From Flavobacterium sp. UBA6721 (lineage in GTDB: Bacteria > Bacteroidota > Bacteroidia > Flavobacteriales > Flavobacteriaceae), in the NCBI GenBank assembly GCA_002454195.1, contig DKIJ01000002.1, positions 28,847 through 92,846 of the forward strand: a DNA stretch of 64,000 nucleotides, in the 5' to 3' direction. Under the pieces are notes generated by a model. It was not told the origin of the DNA, made no database searches, and saw only the letters and a program-made list of their open reading frames with translations. Positions 37,312-46,205 of the stretch are shown one piece after another. A program made the position numbers and the translations under genes. Within the stretch, counting starts at the first letter, position 1. Every line of letters starts with the position of its first letter.

Positions 37312-37796
37312 TGGATTTATTTAATCTGGATGATCATATACCCGGTTTAGGAATTGATCCATCAGCCGAACATTTAGAAGAACTATTTCAATTATTCAAA
37401 GCCGATTTTCTGGATAATGAATTTTATTTAAACGGTTGCAAAGTAATGATAGATGTTAGAAAATCAAAAGAAAAAGGTTATGAAAAATACCCGCACACTT
37501 TTGTAAAAATAATTACAAGGGGAGTAAAAGGCAAAAGATGTTTTGATAAAAAAAGAGCCAACAAAATTCATTGGATAAAACCAATACTTGAAAATAAAGA
37601 TACTGAAGATGTTACTTGTTTTCAGTTTTTAGAAGCTGATGGGAAAATAAGAGATTATTTTTGGTTTAAAGAAGGATTTTTTTTAGTCATTATGGAGAAA
37701 ATAAGACCAGACTATGTAATAGTTTCTTGCTTTCATATTGATGATGACAGAAACCAAAAATACTATGAAGATAAATATAGAAAGAGGGTAAAATAA
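37311..37796 (+). CDS. Unknown protein coupled to DUF3800, possibly RNase-toxin-like
   Basis: The 161-residue basic protein has an acidic N-terminus (MDLFNLDDHIPGLGIDPSAEH) and a strand-rich second half: YPHTFVKIITRGVKGKRCFDKKRA, YFWFKEGFFLVIMEK, PDYVIVSCFHIDDD. The last block, with a His-Asp motif after repeated strands, is reminiscent of barnase/RelE-like nucleases carried on mobile elements, but no catalytic set can be confirmed. Its start codon overlaps the stop of the DUF3800 gene, so the two are translated together. No antitoxin-like partner is obvious. Confidence 0.55.
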   Translation: MDLFNLDDHIPGLGIDPSAEHLEELFQLFKADFLDNEFYLNGCKVMIDVRKSKEKGYEKYPHTFVKIITRGVKGKRCFDKKRANKIHWIKPILENKDTEDVTCFQFLEADGKIRDYFWFKEGFFLVIMEKIRPDYVIVSCFHIDDDRNQKYYEDKYRKRVK

Positions 37797-37800
37797 AAAT

Positions 37801-37875
37801 GCCACAACTAAGGTGTTGTGGCCGACCAGGTCCTTTTCCCTGGGGAAATGACTTGGCAAATTTACGCCATCTTAA
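37801..37875. ncRNA. Compact GC-rich hairpin cluster, possible structured RNA
   Basis: GCCACAAC (37801-37808) pairs perfectly with GTTGTGGC (37815-37822). Next, CCAGG (37826-37830) can pair with CCTGG (37839-37843), in competition with TTTCCC / GGGAAA, and a distal GACTTGGC could pair back toward GCC-GACCAGG. On the minus strand the first hairpin is followed by T-runs. It stands out in AT-rich DNA; no family assigned. Confidence 0.35.
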
Positions 37876-38094
37876 AACAAAAACCAAATTTTCTATCAAA
37901 AACCTTAATTCACTACTATTTCCTGTAGTATTTCTATAAATTTTATAGTAATAAATATACCTAAACTAATCAAAATCGCTTACAATACCCTGTTTTTTTT
38001 GTTTTTAGGATTAATCCTATAAGTGACTTTAAAAAAAACCTCACGAATGTACTTTTTTTAACACCTTGTTAGCGAACAATTAATATAATTTGAT

Positions 38095-38102
38095 TAATTT
38101 TG
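38095..38102 (+). promoter_or_regulatory. -7 box before the Cys/His-rich gene
   Basis: TAATTTTG matches TAnnTTTG and lies 19 bases before ATG 38121. It supports that start over the upstream TTG 38100, which falls inside the box. Confidence 0.45.
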
Positions 38103-38120
38103 TTTCAAATTATGCTGGAA

Positions 38121-38492
38121 ATGAAAAAGTTTCACATTATAGTAATCGTATTATTTGGTTTCTTATTGATGCCAACTAATTCTTTTGCCTGTGAAATGAA
38201 TTCATCTAAACATTCTTCTACAAAAGAAACATCTTCAAAAATGGAGAAAGGTGATTGTTGCAAAAACGACAATCATTCCAAAACGAATAATCACGATGGT
38301 TGTGGAGGAAAATGCAACCATTCTAAGTGCAGTTGCGCTACTTCTTGCAACAGTTGTACTGTTGTTATCAATGAATCGAAATTTAATAACAATCTTTTTA
38401 ATTTCGCTTCTGAAAAACAAAAATTTTACAACTACGAAACCTCCATTTCTTCTGGTTTCAATTCTTTATGGCTTATACCAAAAATAAGCTAA
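38121..38492 (+). CDS. Exported Cys/His-rich metal-binding-like protein
   Basis: From ATG 38121 the protein has 123 residues: signal peptide MKKFHIIVIVLFGFLLMP to about residue 24 (SFA), then a stretch rich in His, Ser and Lys and the cluster CCKND, HDGCGGKCNHSKCSCATSC-NSC. The open frame extends to TTG 38100, but the promoter box overlaps it. It resembles the 108-residue Cys/His protein at 19956 in architecture and in the shared aromatic tail, and may be a periplasmic metal buffer. It is the first gene of the copper block. Confidence 0.65.
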   Translation: MKKFHIIVIVLFGFLLMPTNSFACEMNSSKHSSTKETSSKMEKGDCCKNDNHSKTNNHDGCGGKCNHSKCSCATSCNSCTVVINESKFNNNLFNFASEKQKFYNYETSISSGFNSLWLIPKIS

Positions 38493-38649
38493 ATCCCAAA
38501 GCTGATAGCCATAATTGTATCTAATTGACAACTCTTATTGGCATTCAAATCATTTATTTTTTCGGTTAATTTCAATTTCAAAAAGATGGCTTTGCTATGA
38601 TTCATTTTGTTATTGATTAACTAATTCAATTCCAAAATTTTTACATACA

Positions 38650-39495
38650 ATGAACTCATTAAAAAAAATAATGATGGCAATAACTCTATTGCTATCATTC
38701 ACAGTGTCTAATGCGCAAATTAAAAATATTAAAACCGAAACCGTAAAAATATTCGGCAACTGTGGCATGTGCAAAACGACAATAGAAAAAGCGGGAACTC
38801 TTAAAAACATCGCAAAGGTTGATTGGAATAAAGACACTAAAATGGCAATACTTACTTATGATGCTAAAAAAACTAATCAAGACGAAATACTCAAACATAT
38901 TGCATTGGCAGGTTATGACAGTGATAAATTTCTTGCTCCAGATGATACATATTCGAAACTTGCAGGATGTTGTCAATATGATCGTGAGGCAAAAGTTGCT
39001 GTTAAAACAGAACCAAAAAGCGAAATGACTGGAATGGATATGAGTAAACATTCAACAATGTCTGAAAATCAAGACGTTAATCAGCTAAATCCAGTTTTGG
39101 ACAATTATTTCTTATTGAAAGATGCTTTGGTAAAAACGGATCCTAAAACAGCTTCTGAAAAATCAATAGCGTTATTATCTTCAATTACTGCCGTGAAAAT
39201 GGAAACCTTAAAAATGAACGTGCATATGGTTTGGATGAAAGTTGTAAAAGATTTAACTGCCGATGCCAAAAGCGTTTCTGAAACACAGGATATCAAAAAG
39301 CAAAGAGAACTTTTCAAAGTATTATCTAAAAATACGTATGAGCTGATAAAAGCTTCAAAATATACTGAACCAATTTATTATCAATATTGCCCTATGCAAG
39401 ATGCCAATTGGTTGAGCAAAGAAAATACCATTAAAAATCCATATTATGGTTCACAAATGTTGAGTTGTGGCAAGACAGTAGAAACAATTAAATAA
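38650..39495 (+). CDS. Exported HMA-domain plus DUF3347 copper-binding protein
   Basis: The 281-residue protein has a signal peptide (to about residue 22, SNAQ), an HMA-like domain with the ligand pair in FGNCGMCKTTIEKAG (about 35-49), a Met/His linker (MTGMDMSKHSTM) and a C-terminal DUF3347 helical domain (about 140-280) ending NPYYGSQMLSCGKTVE. Family tail features are the YCPM motif and the final Cys. Periplasmic copper chaperone activity is inferred. It leads a long co-directional run through 50562. Confidence 0.8.
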   Translation: MNSLKKIMMAITLLLSFTVSNAQIKNIKTETVKIFGNCGMCKTTIEKAGTLKNIAKVDWNKDTKMAILTYDAKKTNQDEILKHIALAGYDSDKFLAPDDTYSKLAGCCQYDREAKVAVKTEPKSEMTGMDMSKHSTMSENQDVNQLNPVLDNYFLLKDALVKTDPKTASEKSIALLSSITAVKMETLKMNVHMVWMKVVKDLTADAKSVSETQDIKKQRELFKVLSKNTYELIKASKYTEPIYYQYCPMQDANWLSKENTIKNPYYGSQMLSCGKTVETIK

Positions 39496-39551
39496 TAATC
39501 AAAGATTTAAAAAATGAAAAAAAATTATTTACTGCTTCAATAATTGGACTT

Positions 39552-40559
39552 ATGTTTTTATCATCTTGTAGTAAAGATGATAAAATGAATACAACTTTAA
39601 ATATAAATTATCCTGCTGCCTATGTGGTGAATGGAGAAGATGCAACAGTATCAGTAATCAAATTATCTACTAACGAAGTTACAGAAACAATTCCTTTAAT
39701 GGGAACAGGAACTGATATGATTATGTGGCCTCATCATATTTCGTCACATTCAAATCATTTAGCAATTGGAGTTCCAGGAATGGATTTTAGTGGGGGACAT
39801 TCTGGTTCTACGACTGGAATGAGTGGTAAAATGTTAATTTTAGATGCTACAAATGGTGCAATCATAAAAAATATAAACTTGCCATTAATGAACCATAATA
39901 CAATCTATTCTCCAAATGGTACTGAAATTTGGGTTCCTCAAATGGACAATGACGGAAAAGTTTTAGTTTATGATGCGACTACTTATGCCCTGAAAAACAC
40001 TATAAATGTTGGCATGATGCCAGCCGAATTAACTTTTTCATCTGACGGAACAAAAGCCTATGTTGCTAATGGCGATGATGATACTGTTTCTGTAATCAAT
40101 GTATCAACGAAAGCAGTTGTTGCAACGGTTACGGTTGGTGACAATCCTGTTGGTGCTTGGACTGGTACTAACGGACAAATGTTTGTAGACAATGAAGATG
40201 GACAATCCATTTCAGTAATTAAAGTATCTGATAATACAATTGCTCAAACTATTGCTTTAGGATTTATGCCCGGAATTGCTTCTCACAATGGTATAAAAAG
40301 CGAGTTATGGGTTTCTGATCCAATGAATGGAAAAGTCCATTATTGGACTTGGGATGCTGGTATGATGATGTGGATGCACAGCGGTGTTTTCAATACTGGA
40401 GCTGGAGCTCACGCAATTTCTTTCACTACTGACGGAAATACAGCTTATGTAACAAACCAAACAGAAAACACTGTTTCTGTTGTAAATGTTACAAATCACA
40501 CAGTTACTAAAACGATAAATGTTGGTAAAAAACCAAATGGTGTTGTAATAAAAATGTAA
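39552..40559 (+). CDS. YVTN beta-propeller lipoprotein, start region shifted in a poly-A tract
   Basis: The 335-residue frame from ATG 39552 contains repeated YVTN-type blades (AYVANGDDDTVSVINVSTKAVV, AYVTNQTENTVSVVNVTNHTV, given here by example), with many Met and His. The expected lipoprotein signal lies upstream: ATG 39514 is followed by eight A (39517-39524), and with nine A the frame would read MKKKLFTASIIGLMFLSSC and join the propeller. As it stands the ATG is out of frame, so the visible protein starts inside the hydrophobic core (MFLSSCS). Slippage on the A-tract could restore the full signal. Surface or periplasmic role unknown; the context suggests copper handling. Confidence 0.65.
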   Translation: MFLSSCSKDDKMNTTLNINYPAAYVVNGEDATVSVIKLSTNEVTETIPLMGTGTDMIMWPHHISSHSNHLAIGVPGMDFSGGHSGSTTGMSGKMLILDATNGAIIKNINLPLMNHNTIYSPNGTEIWVPQMDNDGKVLVYDATTYALKNTINVGMMPAELTFSSDGTKAYVANGDDDTVSVINVSTKAVVATVTVGDNPVGAWTGTNGQMFVDNEDGQSISVIKVSDNTIAQTIALGFMPGIASHNGIKSELWVSDPMNGKVHYWTWDAGMMMWMHSGVFNTGAGAHAISFTTDGNTAYVTNQTENTVSVVNVTNHTVTKTINVGKKPNGVVIKM

Positions 40560-40598
40560 AATACGCAATTATCAAATAATAATTAAAAAAATAATAAA

Positions 40599-41318
40599 AT
40601 GAAAAATGTAATTCTTTCAGCCATAGTGATGGCATTTGTACTAGTTTCTTGTAACCAAAAAAACAAAGAAGCTCAAACCAGTAATTCCGAAACGACCGAA
40701 ACGGCTTCACAATTGTATGCGTGTTCTATGCACCCGGAAGTTACAGGTAAAAAAGGAGATAAATGTCCAAAATGTGGTATGGAATTAACAAAGCCGGTAG
40801 CTCAAACAGAAGCTACACATGATCACCATAATGGAGACAAACACGAAGAAACAAATATAGAAACAACAAACCTAACTGCCCAATCTATATTTTCGATTAA
40901 CACAATCGTAAGTAATTATTTGGCTTTAAAAAATGCTTTAACTAAAGATGATAGCAAAGCAGCAGCCAAAGCAGGAAAAAATTTGTATGCTACATTCAAT
41001 GCTGTAAACCTCAATTCAATAGATGCTAAATTAAAAGCAGAATACTTGGATATTGCTGATGATGCCAAAGAACATGCAGAACACATTGGAGCTAATGGTG
41101 GAAATATTGAACATCAAAGAGAGCATTTCGCCATGTTGAGTAAAGACATCAATGATTTGATAAAAACCTTCAAATCAGAGCAAAAATTGTATCAGGATTT
41201 TTGCCCTATGTATGATGGAGGTAAAGGTGCTATATGGATAAGTGAAACCAAAGAAATTAAAAATCCTTACTTAGGAGCTAAAATGCCTACCTGTGGTTCT
41301 GTAAAAAAAGAACTATAA
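40599..41318 (+). CDS. Heavy-metal-binding ribbon plus DUF3347 lipoprotein
   Basis: The 239-residue lipoprotein (signal ending FVLVSC) has a metal-binding ribbon, YACSMHPEVTGKKGDKCPKCGMEL (about residues 33-56), of the type found at the N-terminus of CusB and CopA, then a His-rich linker (HDHHNGDKHEE) and a DUF3347 domain. A 100-base part of the DUF3347 coding sequence is nearly identical to that in the next gene. It probably binds copper in the periplasm. Confidence 0.8.
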   Translation: MKNVILSAIVMAFVLVSCNQKNKEAQTSNSETTETASQLYACSMHPEVTGKKGDKCPKCGMELTKPVAQTEATHDHHNGDKHEETNIETTNLTAQSIFSINTIVSNYLALKNALTKDDSKAAAKAGKNLYATFNAVNLNSIDAKLKAEYLDIADDAKEHAEHIGANGGNIEHQREHFAMLSKDINDLIKTFKSEQKLYQDFCPMYDGGKGAIWISETKEIKNPYLGAKMPTCGSVKKEL

Positions 41319-41397
41319 AACAGAAAATTACTTAATAAATATATTTTTAGAAAAATCAATAACAACATATTATTTAAACAATTAAAAATCAATAAAA

Positions 41398-41910
41398 ATG
41401 AAAAATATAATTCTCTCAACCCTTGTAATGATATTCGTATTGGTTTCTGTAAATGCTCAAAGCAAAAAAGTACAAACCAAATTTTCAACATCACAAATTG
41501 TAACCAATTATTTGGCTTTAAAAAATGCTTTAACTAAAGATGATAGCAAAGCAGCAGCCAAAGCAGGAAAAAATTTGTATGCTACATTCAATGCGGTAAA
41601 AACAAATACAATTGATGCAAAACTCAAAAAAGACTATCTTGATATTGCCGAAAGTGCTAAAGAAAACGCTGAACACATTGGAGATAACGCAGGAAAAATT
41701 GATCATCAAAGAGAACATTTTGTACTTTTAAGCAAAGATATTAACGATTTAATTAAACTTTTCGGAACCAATCAAAAACTCTATCAGGATTATTGTCCAA
41801 TGGCAGATGAAGGTAAAGGTGCTATTTGGATTAGTGAGCTTAAAGAAATCAAGAACCCTTATTATGGTTCTAAAATGCTTAGCTGTGGTTCAATAAAAAA
41901 AACCTTGTAA
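41398..41910 (+). CDS. DUF3347 protein, short form
   Basis: The 170-residue exported protein has a signal peptide ending SVNAQ and then a DUF3347 domain alone: SQIVTNYLALKNAL, HQREHFVLLSKDINDLIK, YCPMADEGKGAIW and [16 protein letters not shown]. It is paralogous to 40599 and 42394. The stop codon is one base before the haem-binding-domain gene. The role is presumably periplasmic copper binding. Confidence 0.8.
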   Translation: MKNIILSTLVMIFVLVSVNAQSKKVQTKFSTSQIVTNYLALKNALTKDDSKAAAKAGKNLYATFNAVKTNTIDAKLKKDYLDIAESAKENAEHIGDNAGKIDHQREHFVLLSKDINDLIKLFGTNQKLYQDYCPMADEGKGAIWISELKEIKNPYYGSKMLSCGSIKKTL

Positions 41911-41911
41911 A

Positions 41912-42370
41912 ATGAAAAAAATCATCAAGAAAATACTCATAATTGGGTCTGTTATTTTTTTGTTGATACAGTTATATCAACCTGCTCGTAATTTAGCTTA
42001 TGAGCAGGATTTAACTGCAAATTTCACAAAAGTCTATACTGTTCCTAAAAATATAGAAACCATATTACGTACCTCTTGCTACGATTGCCACAGTAACAAT
42101 ACCAATTATCCTTGGTATTCTTACATTCAACCTGTGCGAATGGTAATGGAAAGTCACATAAATGAAGGTAAAGAAAATTTGAATTTTAATGAATGGGGGA
42201 ATTATAGTAGCCGTAAGCAAAATAATAAATTAGATAGAATTGCAAAACAAATCAAATCAAACGAAATGCCTTTGTCGTCCTACACTATGATCCATAAAAA
42301 CGCAACCCTTTCAGCCACTCAAAAAAAAGAAGTATTGGATTGGATTTCACAACTAAAAGACAGTTTATAA
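41912..42370 (+). CDS. Haem-binding-domain protein (c-type CxxCH)
   Basis: The 152-residue protein has one N-terminal hydrophobic segment (IIKKILIIGSVIFLLIQL) and the single c-haem motif CYDCHSNNTNYPWY (about residues 55-68), followed by the family's VMESHINEGKENLNFNEW block and a C-terminal helix. Such proteins are anchored in the membrane facing the periplasm. It lies between two DUF3347 genes, suggesting a redox step linked to copper. Confidence 0.82.
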   Translation: MKKIIKKILIIGSVIFLLIQLYQPARNLAYEQDLTANFTKVYTVPKNIETILRTSCYDCHSNNTNYPWYSYIQPVRMVMESHINEGKENLNFNEWGNYSSRKQNNKLDRIAKQIKSNEMPLSSYTMIHKNATLSATQKKEVLDWISQLKDSL

Positions 42371-42393
42371 TTAATATTTAAAAATAAAAAAAG

Positions 42394-42960
42394 ATGAAGA
42401 AATTAAAAATGAGTATAGCAACAATACTATTGTTAGCAGTAACCTATGTGAACGCACAAGATGGACACAACCACAACCACAACACAATGAAAATGGACAG
42501 TAAGAAAATGGATCATAGCAAAATAACTATAAAAAGCGATGCGAAAGCGGAGGCGATTTTAAGTGATTACTTCAATTTAAAAGATGCTTTGGTGAATGAT
42601 GATGCCAAAAAAGCGGCTCAAGCAGGGTCAAAGTTGATAGCATCCCTAAAGGCATTTAATAGAAAAAATTATGAAGGTATGCAACAAATGAAACTTATCG
42701 AAATTATTGCAGATGCAACCGAGCACGCAGAACACATTGTAAAAAGCCCTATAGATCATCAAAGAGAACATTTCAAAACATTGAGCAAAGATATGAGCGA
42801 TTTGCTTGCCATTACAGGAACTGCAAACACATTATATGAGCAGTTTTGCCCAATGTATGACAAAGGAAGTGCGTGGTTAAGCACAACCAAAGAAGTGAAA
42901 AATCCTTATTATGGGAGCAAAATGCTAAAATGTGGTAGCGTTAAAAGGCAAATTAACTAA
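42394..42960 (+). CDS. DUF3347 protein with Met/His-rich N-terminus
   Basis: The 188-residue protein has a signal peptide ending VNAQD, a His-Asn-Met stretch ([18 protein letters not shown]) as a likely copper ligand set, and a DUF3347 domain ([62 protein letters not shown]). Fourth DUF3347 gene of the block and immediately upstream of the CusA genes. Confidence 0.82.
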   Translation: MKKLKMSIATILLLAVTYVNAQDGHNHNHNTMKMDSKKMDHSKITIKSDAKAEAILSDYFNLKDALVNDDAKKAAQAGSKLIASLKAFNRKNYEGMQQMKLIEIIADATEHAEHIVKSPIDHQREHFKTLSKDMSDLLAITGTANTLYEQFCPMYDKGSAWLSTTKEVKNPYYGSKMLKCGSVKRQIN

Positions 42961-42975
42961 ACTAAATTAAAAATA

Positions 42976-44256
42976 ATGGTAGAAAAATTAATAACATTCT
43001 CACTACGAAATCGAGCCATTGTATTGCTGGTTTCAGCTTGCTTATTTGCTTGGGGCGTATACAGCGTACAAAAAAATCCCATTGACGCCATTCCCGATTT
43101 ATCCGAAAATCAAGTAATTGTATTCACGGAATGGATGGGAAGAAGTCCACAGGTTATAGAAGCACAGGTCACATATCCCTTGGTTTCTAATTTACAGGGC
43201 ATTCCAAAAGTCAAAAATATTCGGGGTGCATCTATGTTTGGGATGAGTTTCGTGTATATTGTTTTTGAGGACGATGTAGATGTCTATTGGGCAAGAACTC
43301 GGGTGTTGGAAAGATTAAATTATGCACAACGCTTATTACCACAGAATGTGGTTCCAACATTAGGTCCAGACGGCACAGGTGTTGGTCACGTATTTTGGTA
43401 TCATTTAGATGCTAAAGGTATGGACTTGGGAGAGCAAAGAGCCTTGCAAGATTGGTACGTGAAATTCGCCTTGCAAACCGTTCCTGGAGTTGCCGAAGTC
43501 GCTTCGTTTGGTGGGTTTGAAAAACAATATCAATTAGTGCTAGACCCCTTGAAAATGCAATACTACAACGTCAATATGATGGAAGTGATGAATGCCGTCA
43601 AAGCAAATAATAATGATGTTGGGGGACGGAAATTCGAAATGAGTGATATGTCCTATATCATAAGAGGATTAGGTTATATCAAAAACATAAAAGATGTAGA
43701 AGACATTGCCATTAAAAACTATAATTCTGTTCCTGTAAAAGTTAAAGATATTGGTTCAATACAAATGGGTGGCGATTTGAGACTAGGTATTTTTGATGAA
43801 AATGGTAATGGTGAAGTTGTTGGCGGAATTGTAGTAATGCGTTATGGCGAAAATGCCGATAAGGTAATTACTGCTGTGAAAGAAAAAATGAAAGAAGTCG
43901 AAAAAGGATTACCTGAAGGAGTTACTTTTAAAACATCTTATGACAGAAGTGAATTAATTGAAAAAGCAATAGAATCAGTCAAAGGCACCTTAATCGAGGA
44001 AATGATTGCCGTTTCTATCATTGTTTTATTGTTCCTTTTTCATTGGCGCAGTGCGCTTATTATTCTGATACAATTACCCATTTCTGTTGCTGTCGGATTT
44101 ATACTGTTGGAAGCTTTTGGTATCTCTTCCAATATTATGTCATTAACGGGTATTGCTCTGGCAATTGGCGTTGTCGTTGATGATGGTATTGTAATGGTGG
44201 AGAATGCTTACCGGACAATTTCGGAGAAACAGGAAGAAATGGATAATAACCAGTAA
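42976..44256 (+). CDS. cusA: CusA-type RND copper pump, N-terminal part (split gene)
   Basis: The 426-residue product covers the N-terminal part of a CusA-type pump: TM1 (NRAIVLLVSACLFAWG), the first periplasmic loop with porter domains, and TM2-TM4, ending LAIGVVVDDGIVMVENAYRTI. That TM4 text is of the CusA (Cu/Ag) type rather than CzcA. The frame ends at TAA 44254-44256 in the cytoplasmic loop between TM4 and TM5. The remaining pump is encoded by the next gene 11 bases on, in another frame. Two-polypeptide assembly or an inactivated pump are both possible. Confidence 0.8.
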   Translation: MVEKLITFSLRNRAIVLLVSACLFAWGVYSVQKNPIDAIPDLSENQVIVFTEWMGRSPQVIEAQVTYPLVSNLQGIPKVKNIRGASMFGMSFVYIVFEDDVDVYWARTRVLERLNYAQRLLPQNVVPTLGPDGTGVGHVFWYHLDAKGMDLGEQRALQDWYVKFALQTVPGVAEVASFGGFEKQYQLVLDPLKMQYYNVNMMEVMNAVKANNNDVGGRKFEMSDMSYIIRGLGYIKNIKDVEDIAIKNYNSVPVKVKDIGSIQMGGDLRLGIFDENGNGEVVGGIVVMRYGENADKVITAVKEKMKEVEKGLPEGVTFKTSYDRSELIEKAIESVKGTLIEEMIAVSIIVLLFLFHWRSALIILIQLPISVAVGFILLEAFGISSNIMSLTGIALAIGVVVDDGIVMVENAYRTISEKQEEMDNNQ

Positions 44257-44267
44257 TTGGAAATAAG

Positions 44268-46205
44268 ATGAAAAATAAAATTAAAAATATATTCAAAAAA
44301 GAAAACGATCCACTATCTCCTGAAGATAAGTTGAAGCTTATAGAAAGCTCTTCAAAATTAGTTGGTCCAGGTGTTTTCTACTCAACAATAATTGTAATTA
44401 CATCCTTTTTGCCTGTATTTCTTCTCACAGGAATGGAAGGCAAATTATTCGGACCATTGGCTTGGACGAAATCTTTTATTCTGATAGTTGATGCCTTTTT
44501 AGCCATTACACTTGTACCAGTGCTAATTAGTTTTTTACTAAAAGGAAAACTTCGCCCAGAAGACAAAAACCCAATTAACAAAAAATTGGAAAGCATTTAT
44601 ACACCCATTTTGATTTTTTGTTTAAAATGGAGGAAAACGGTTTTGGGCATCAACATCATTGCATTGCTGATTGGCGTATTGATGTTTACAAGGCTTGGTT
44701 CCGAATTTATGCCACCTTTAGATGAAGGCTCTGTACTGTTTATGCCGGTAACCTTGCCTGATGTGTCCAATTCTGAAGTAAAAAGAATTTTGCAGGTTCA
44801 GGACAAATTGATAAAATCAATTCCCGAAGTGGCTCACGTGCTTGGAAAAGCAGGCAGGGCAAATACGGCAACGGATAACAGTCCAATAAGTATGGTGGAA
44901 ACAATTATTTTGTTAAAACCTCAAGCAGAATGGCGAGAAGACAAAACCAAAAATGACATTATCACGGAAATAAACAACAAATTGCAAATCCCTGGTGTGA
45001 CCAATGGTTTTACGCAACCCATTATAAACCGGATTAATATGCTTTCGACAGGAATCAGAACCGATGTGGGAATTAAAATCTACGGAGCAAGTTTAGATAC
45101 TATCAATGTTTTGGCTCAAAAAATTAAAAAAACATTGGAAGGAACTTCTGGTGTTAAAGATTTGTATGCTGAACCAATAACAGGCGGTAAATATATTGAT
45201 ATTGAAGCAAAAAGAGACGTTATTGGCAGATACGGACTAACCATAGATGATATAAATAACGTGGTCGAAGCATCAATTGGAGGTATGAAACTCACCACGA
45301 CTATCGAGGGTAGACAGCGTTTTTCAGTCAATGCACGATATGCACAAGAATACAGAAATAGCCTTGAGGCCTTAAAAAAACTGCAAGTGCAAACAATGGA
45401 TTTTGGTCCAATACCATTAGAAACTGTAGCAAATGTAAAAATAAGTGATGGCCCTCCAATGATAAATAGCGAAAATGCAATGCTTCGTGGCACGGTGTTG
45501 TTCAACGTTCGGGAACGTGATTTAGGGAGTACTGTAAAAGAAGCACAGAAGAAACTCAATGCAATGATGACTAAAATGCCAAAAGGATATTATGTAGAAT
45601 GGAGCGGACAATGGGAAAATCAAATTCGAGCCAACAAAACATTAAGTTTAATACTGCCTATTGTTGTGGTCATTATATTTCTTGTTTTATATTTTACCTA
45701 CCATTCAATGAAAGAAGCATTAGTCACGATGATTACAGTACCGTTTGCTCTAATTGGAGGAATATTTATGGTTTATTTTTATGGAATTAATTTATCCGTT
45801 GCTGTTGCCGTCGGATTTATTGCATTGTTTGGAATGGCAATCGAAACAGCGATGTTAATGACTATTTATTTGAATGAAGCAATGAATAAAATGGTAGAAA
45901 AGTACGGAAATAGTAAGGAAACCATAACTGAAGAAATATTGAAACAATATATTATTGATGGTTCTGCCAAAAGGTTAAGACCAAAATTGATGACTGTTTC
46001 GGTTTCCATATTTGGATTAATTCCCATTCTTTGGGCAACAGGAACAGGATCCGATATAATGCTTCCCATTACTGTCCCACTAATTGGAGGTACCATTACT
46101 TCCACGATTTATGTATTATTAGTAACACCGGTTGTTTTTGAGATGGTTAAACTTCGTGAATTGAAAACAAAAGGTAAAATAGATCTTATAGATGTTAAAG
46201 AATAA
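44268..46205 (+). CDS. cusA: CusA-type RND copper pump, C-terminal part (split gene)
   Basis: The 645-residue product starts with a basic region (KNKIKNIFKKENDPLSPEDK), matching the cytoplasmic linker before TM5, and continues through TM5-TM6, the second periplasmic loop with the Met-containing porter region (FGPIPLETVANVKISDGPPM) and TM7-TM12 (MEIETAMLMTIYLNEAMNKM-like text). Together with 42976-44256 the length, about 1070 residues, equals one CusA. A stop lies 21 bases upstream in this frame, so the gene can only be expressed by its own initiation or by shifting. It overlaps TolC by 14 bases. Confidence 0.8.
   Translation: MKNKIKNIFKKENDPLSPEDKLKLIESSSKLVGPGVFYSTIIVITSFLPVFLLTGMEGKLFGPLAWTKSFILIVDAFLAITLVPVLISFLLKGKLRPEDKNPINKKLESIYTPILIFCLKWRKTVLGINIIALLIGVLMFTRLGSEFMPPLDEGSVLFMPVTLPDVSNSEVKRILQVQDKLIKSIPEVAHVLGKAGRANTATDNSPISMVETIILLKPQAEWREDKTKNDIITEINNKLQIPGVTNGFTQPIINRINMLSTGIRTDVGIKIYGASLDTINVLAQKIKKTLEGTSGVKDLYAEPITGGKYIDIEAKRDVIGRYGLTIDDINNVVEASIGGMKLTTTIEGRQRFSVNARYAQEYRNSLEALKKLQVQTMDFGPIPLETVANVKISDGPPMINSENAMLRGTVLFNVRERDLGSTVKEAQKKLNAMMTKMPKGYYVEWSGQWENQIRANKTLSLILPIVVVIIFLVLYFTYHSMKEALVTMITVPFALIGGIFMVYFYGINLSVAVAVGFIALFGMAIETAMLMTIYLNEAMNKMVEKYGNSKETITEEILKQYIIDGSAKRLRPKLMTVSVSIFGLIPILWATGTGSDIMLPITVPLIGGTITSTIYVLLVTPVVFEMVKLRELKTKGKIDLIDVKE

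Noticed and set aside
44247..44268. Simple readthrough fusing the two CusA frames
   Set aside because: The frames differ, and the second frame has its own stop 21 bases upstream of its ATG, so stop suppression alone would not join them.
45116..45559. Antisense frame in the CusA C-terminal gene
   Set aside because: The plus-strand protein is clearly conserved there, and the antisense text is low-complexity Ser/Ile-rich.
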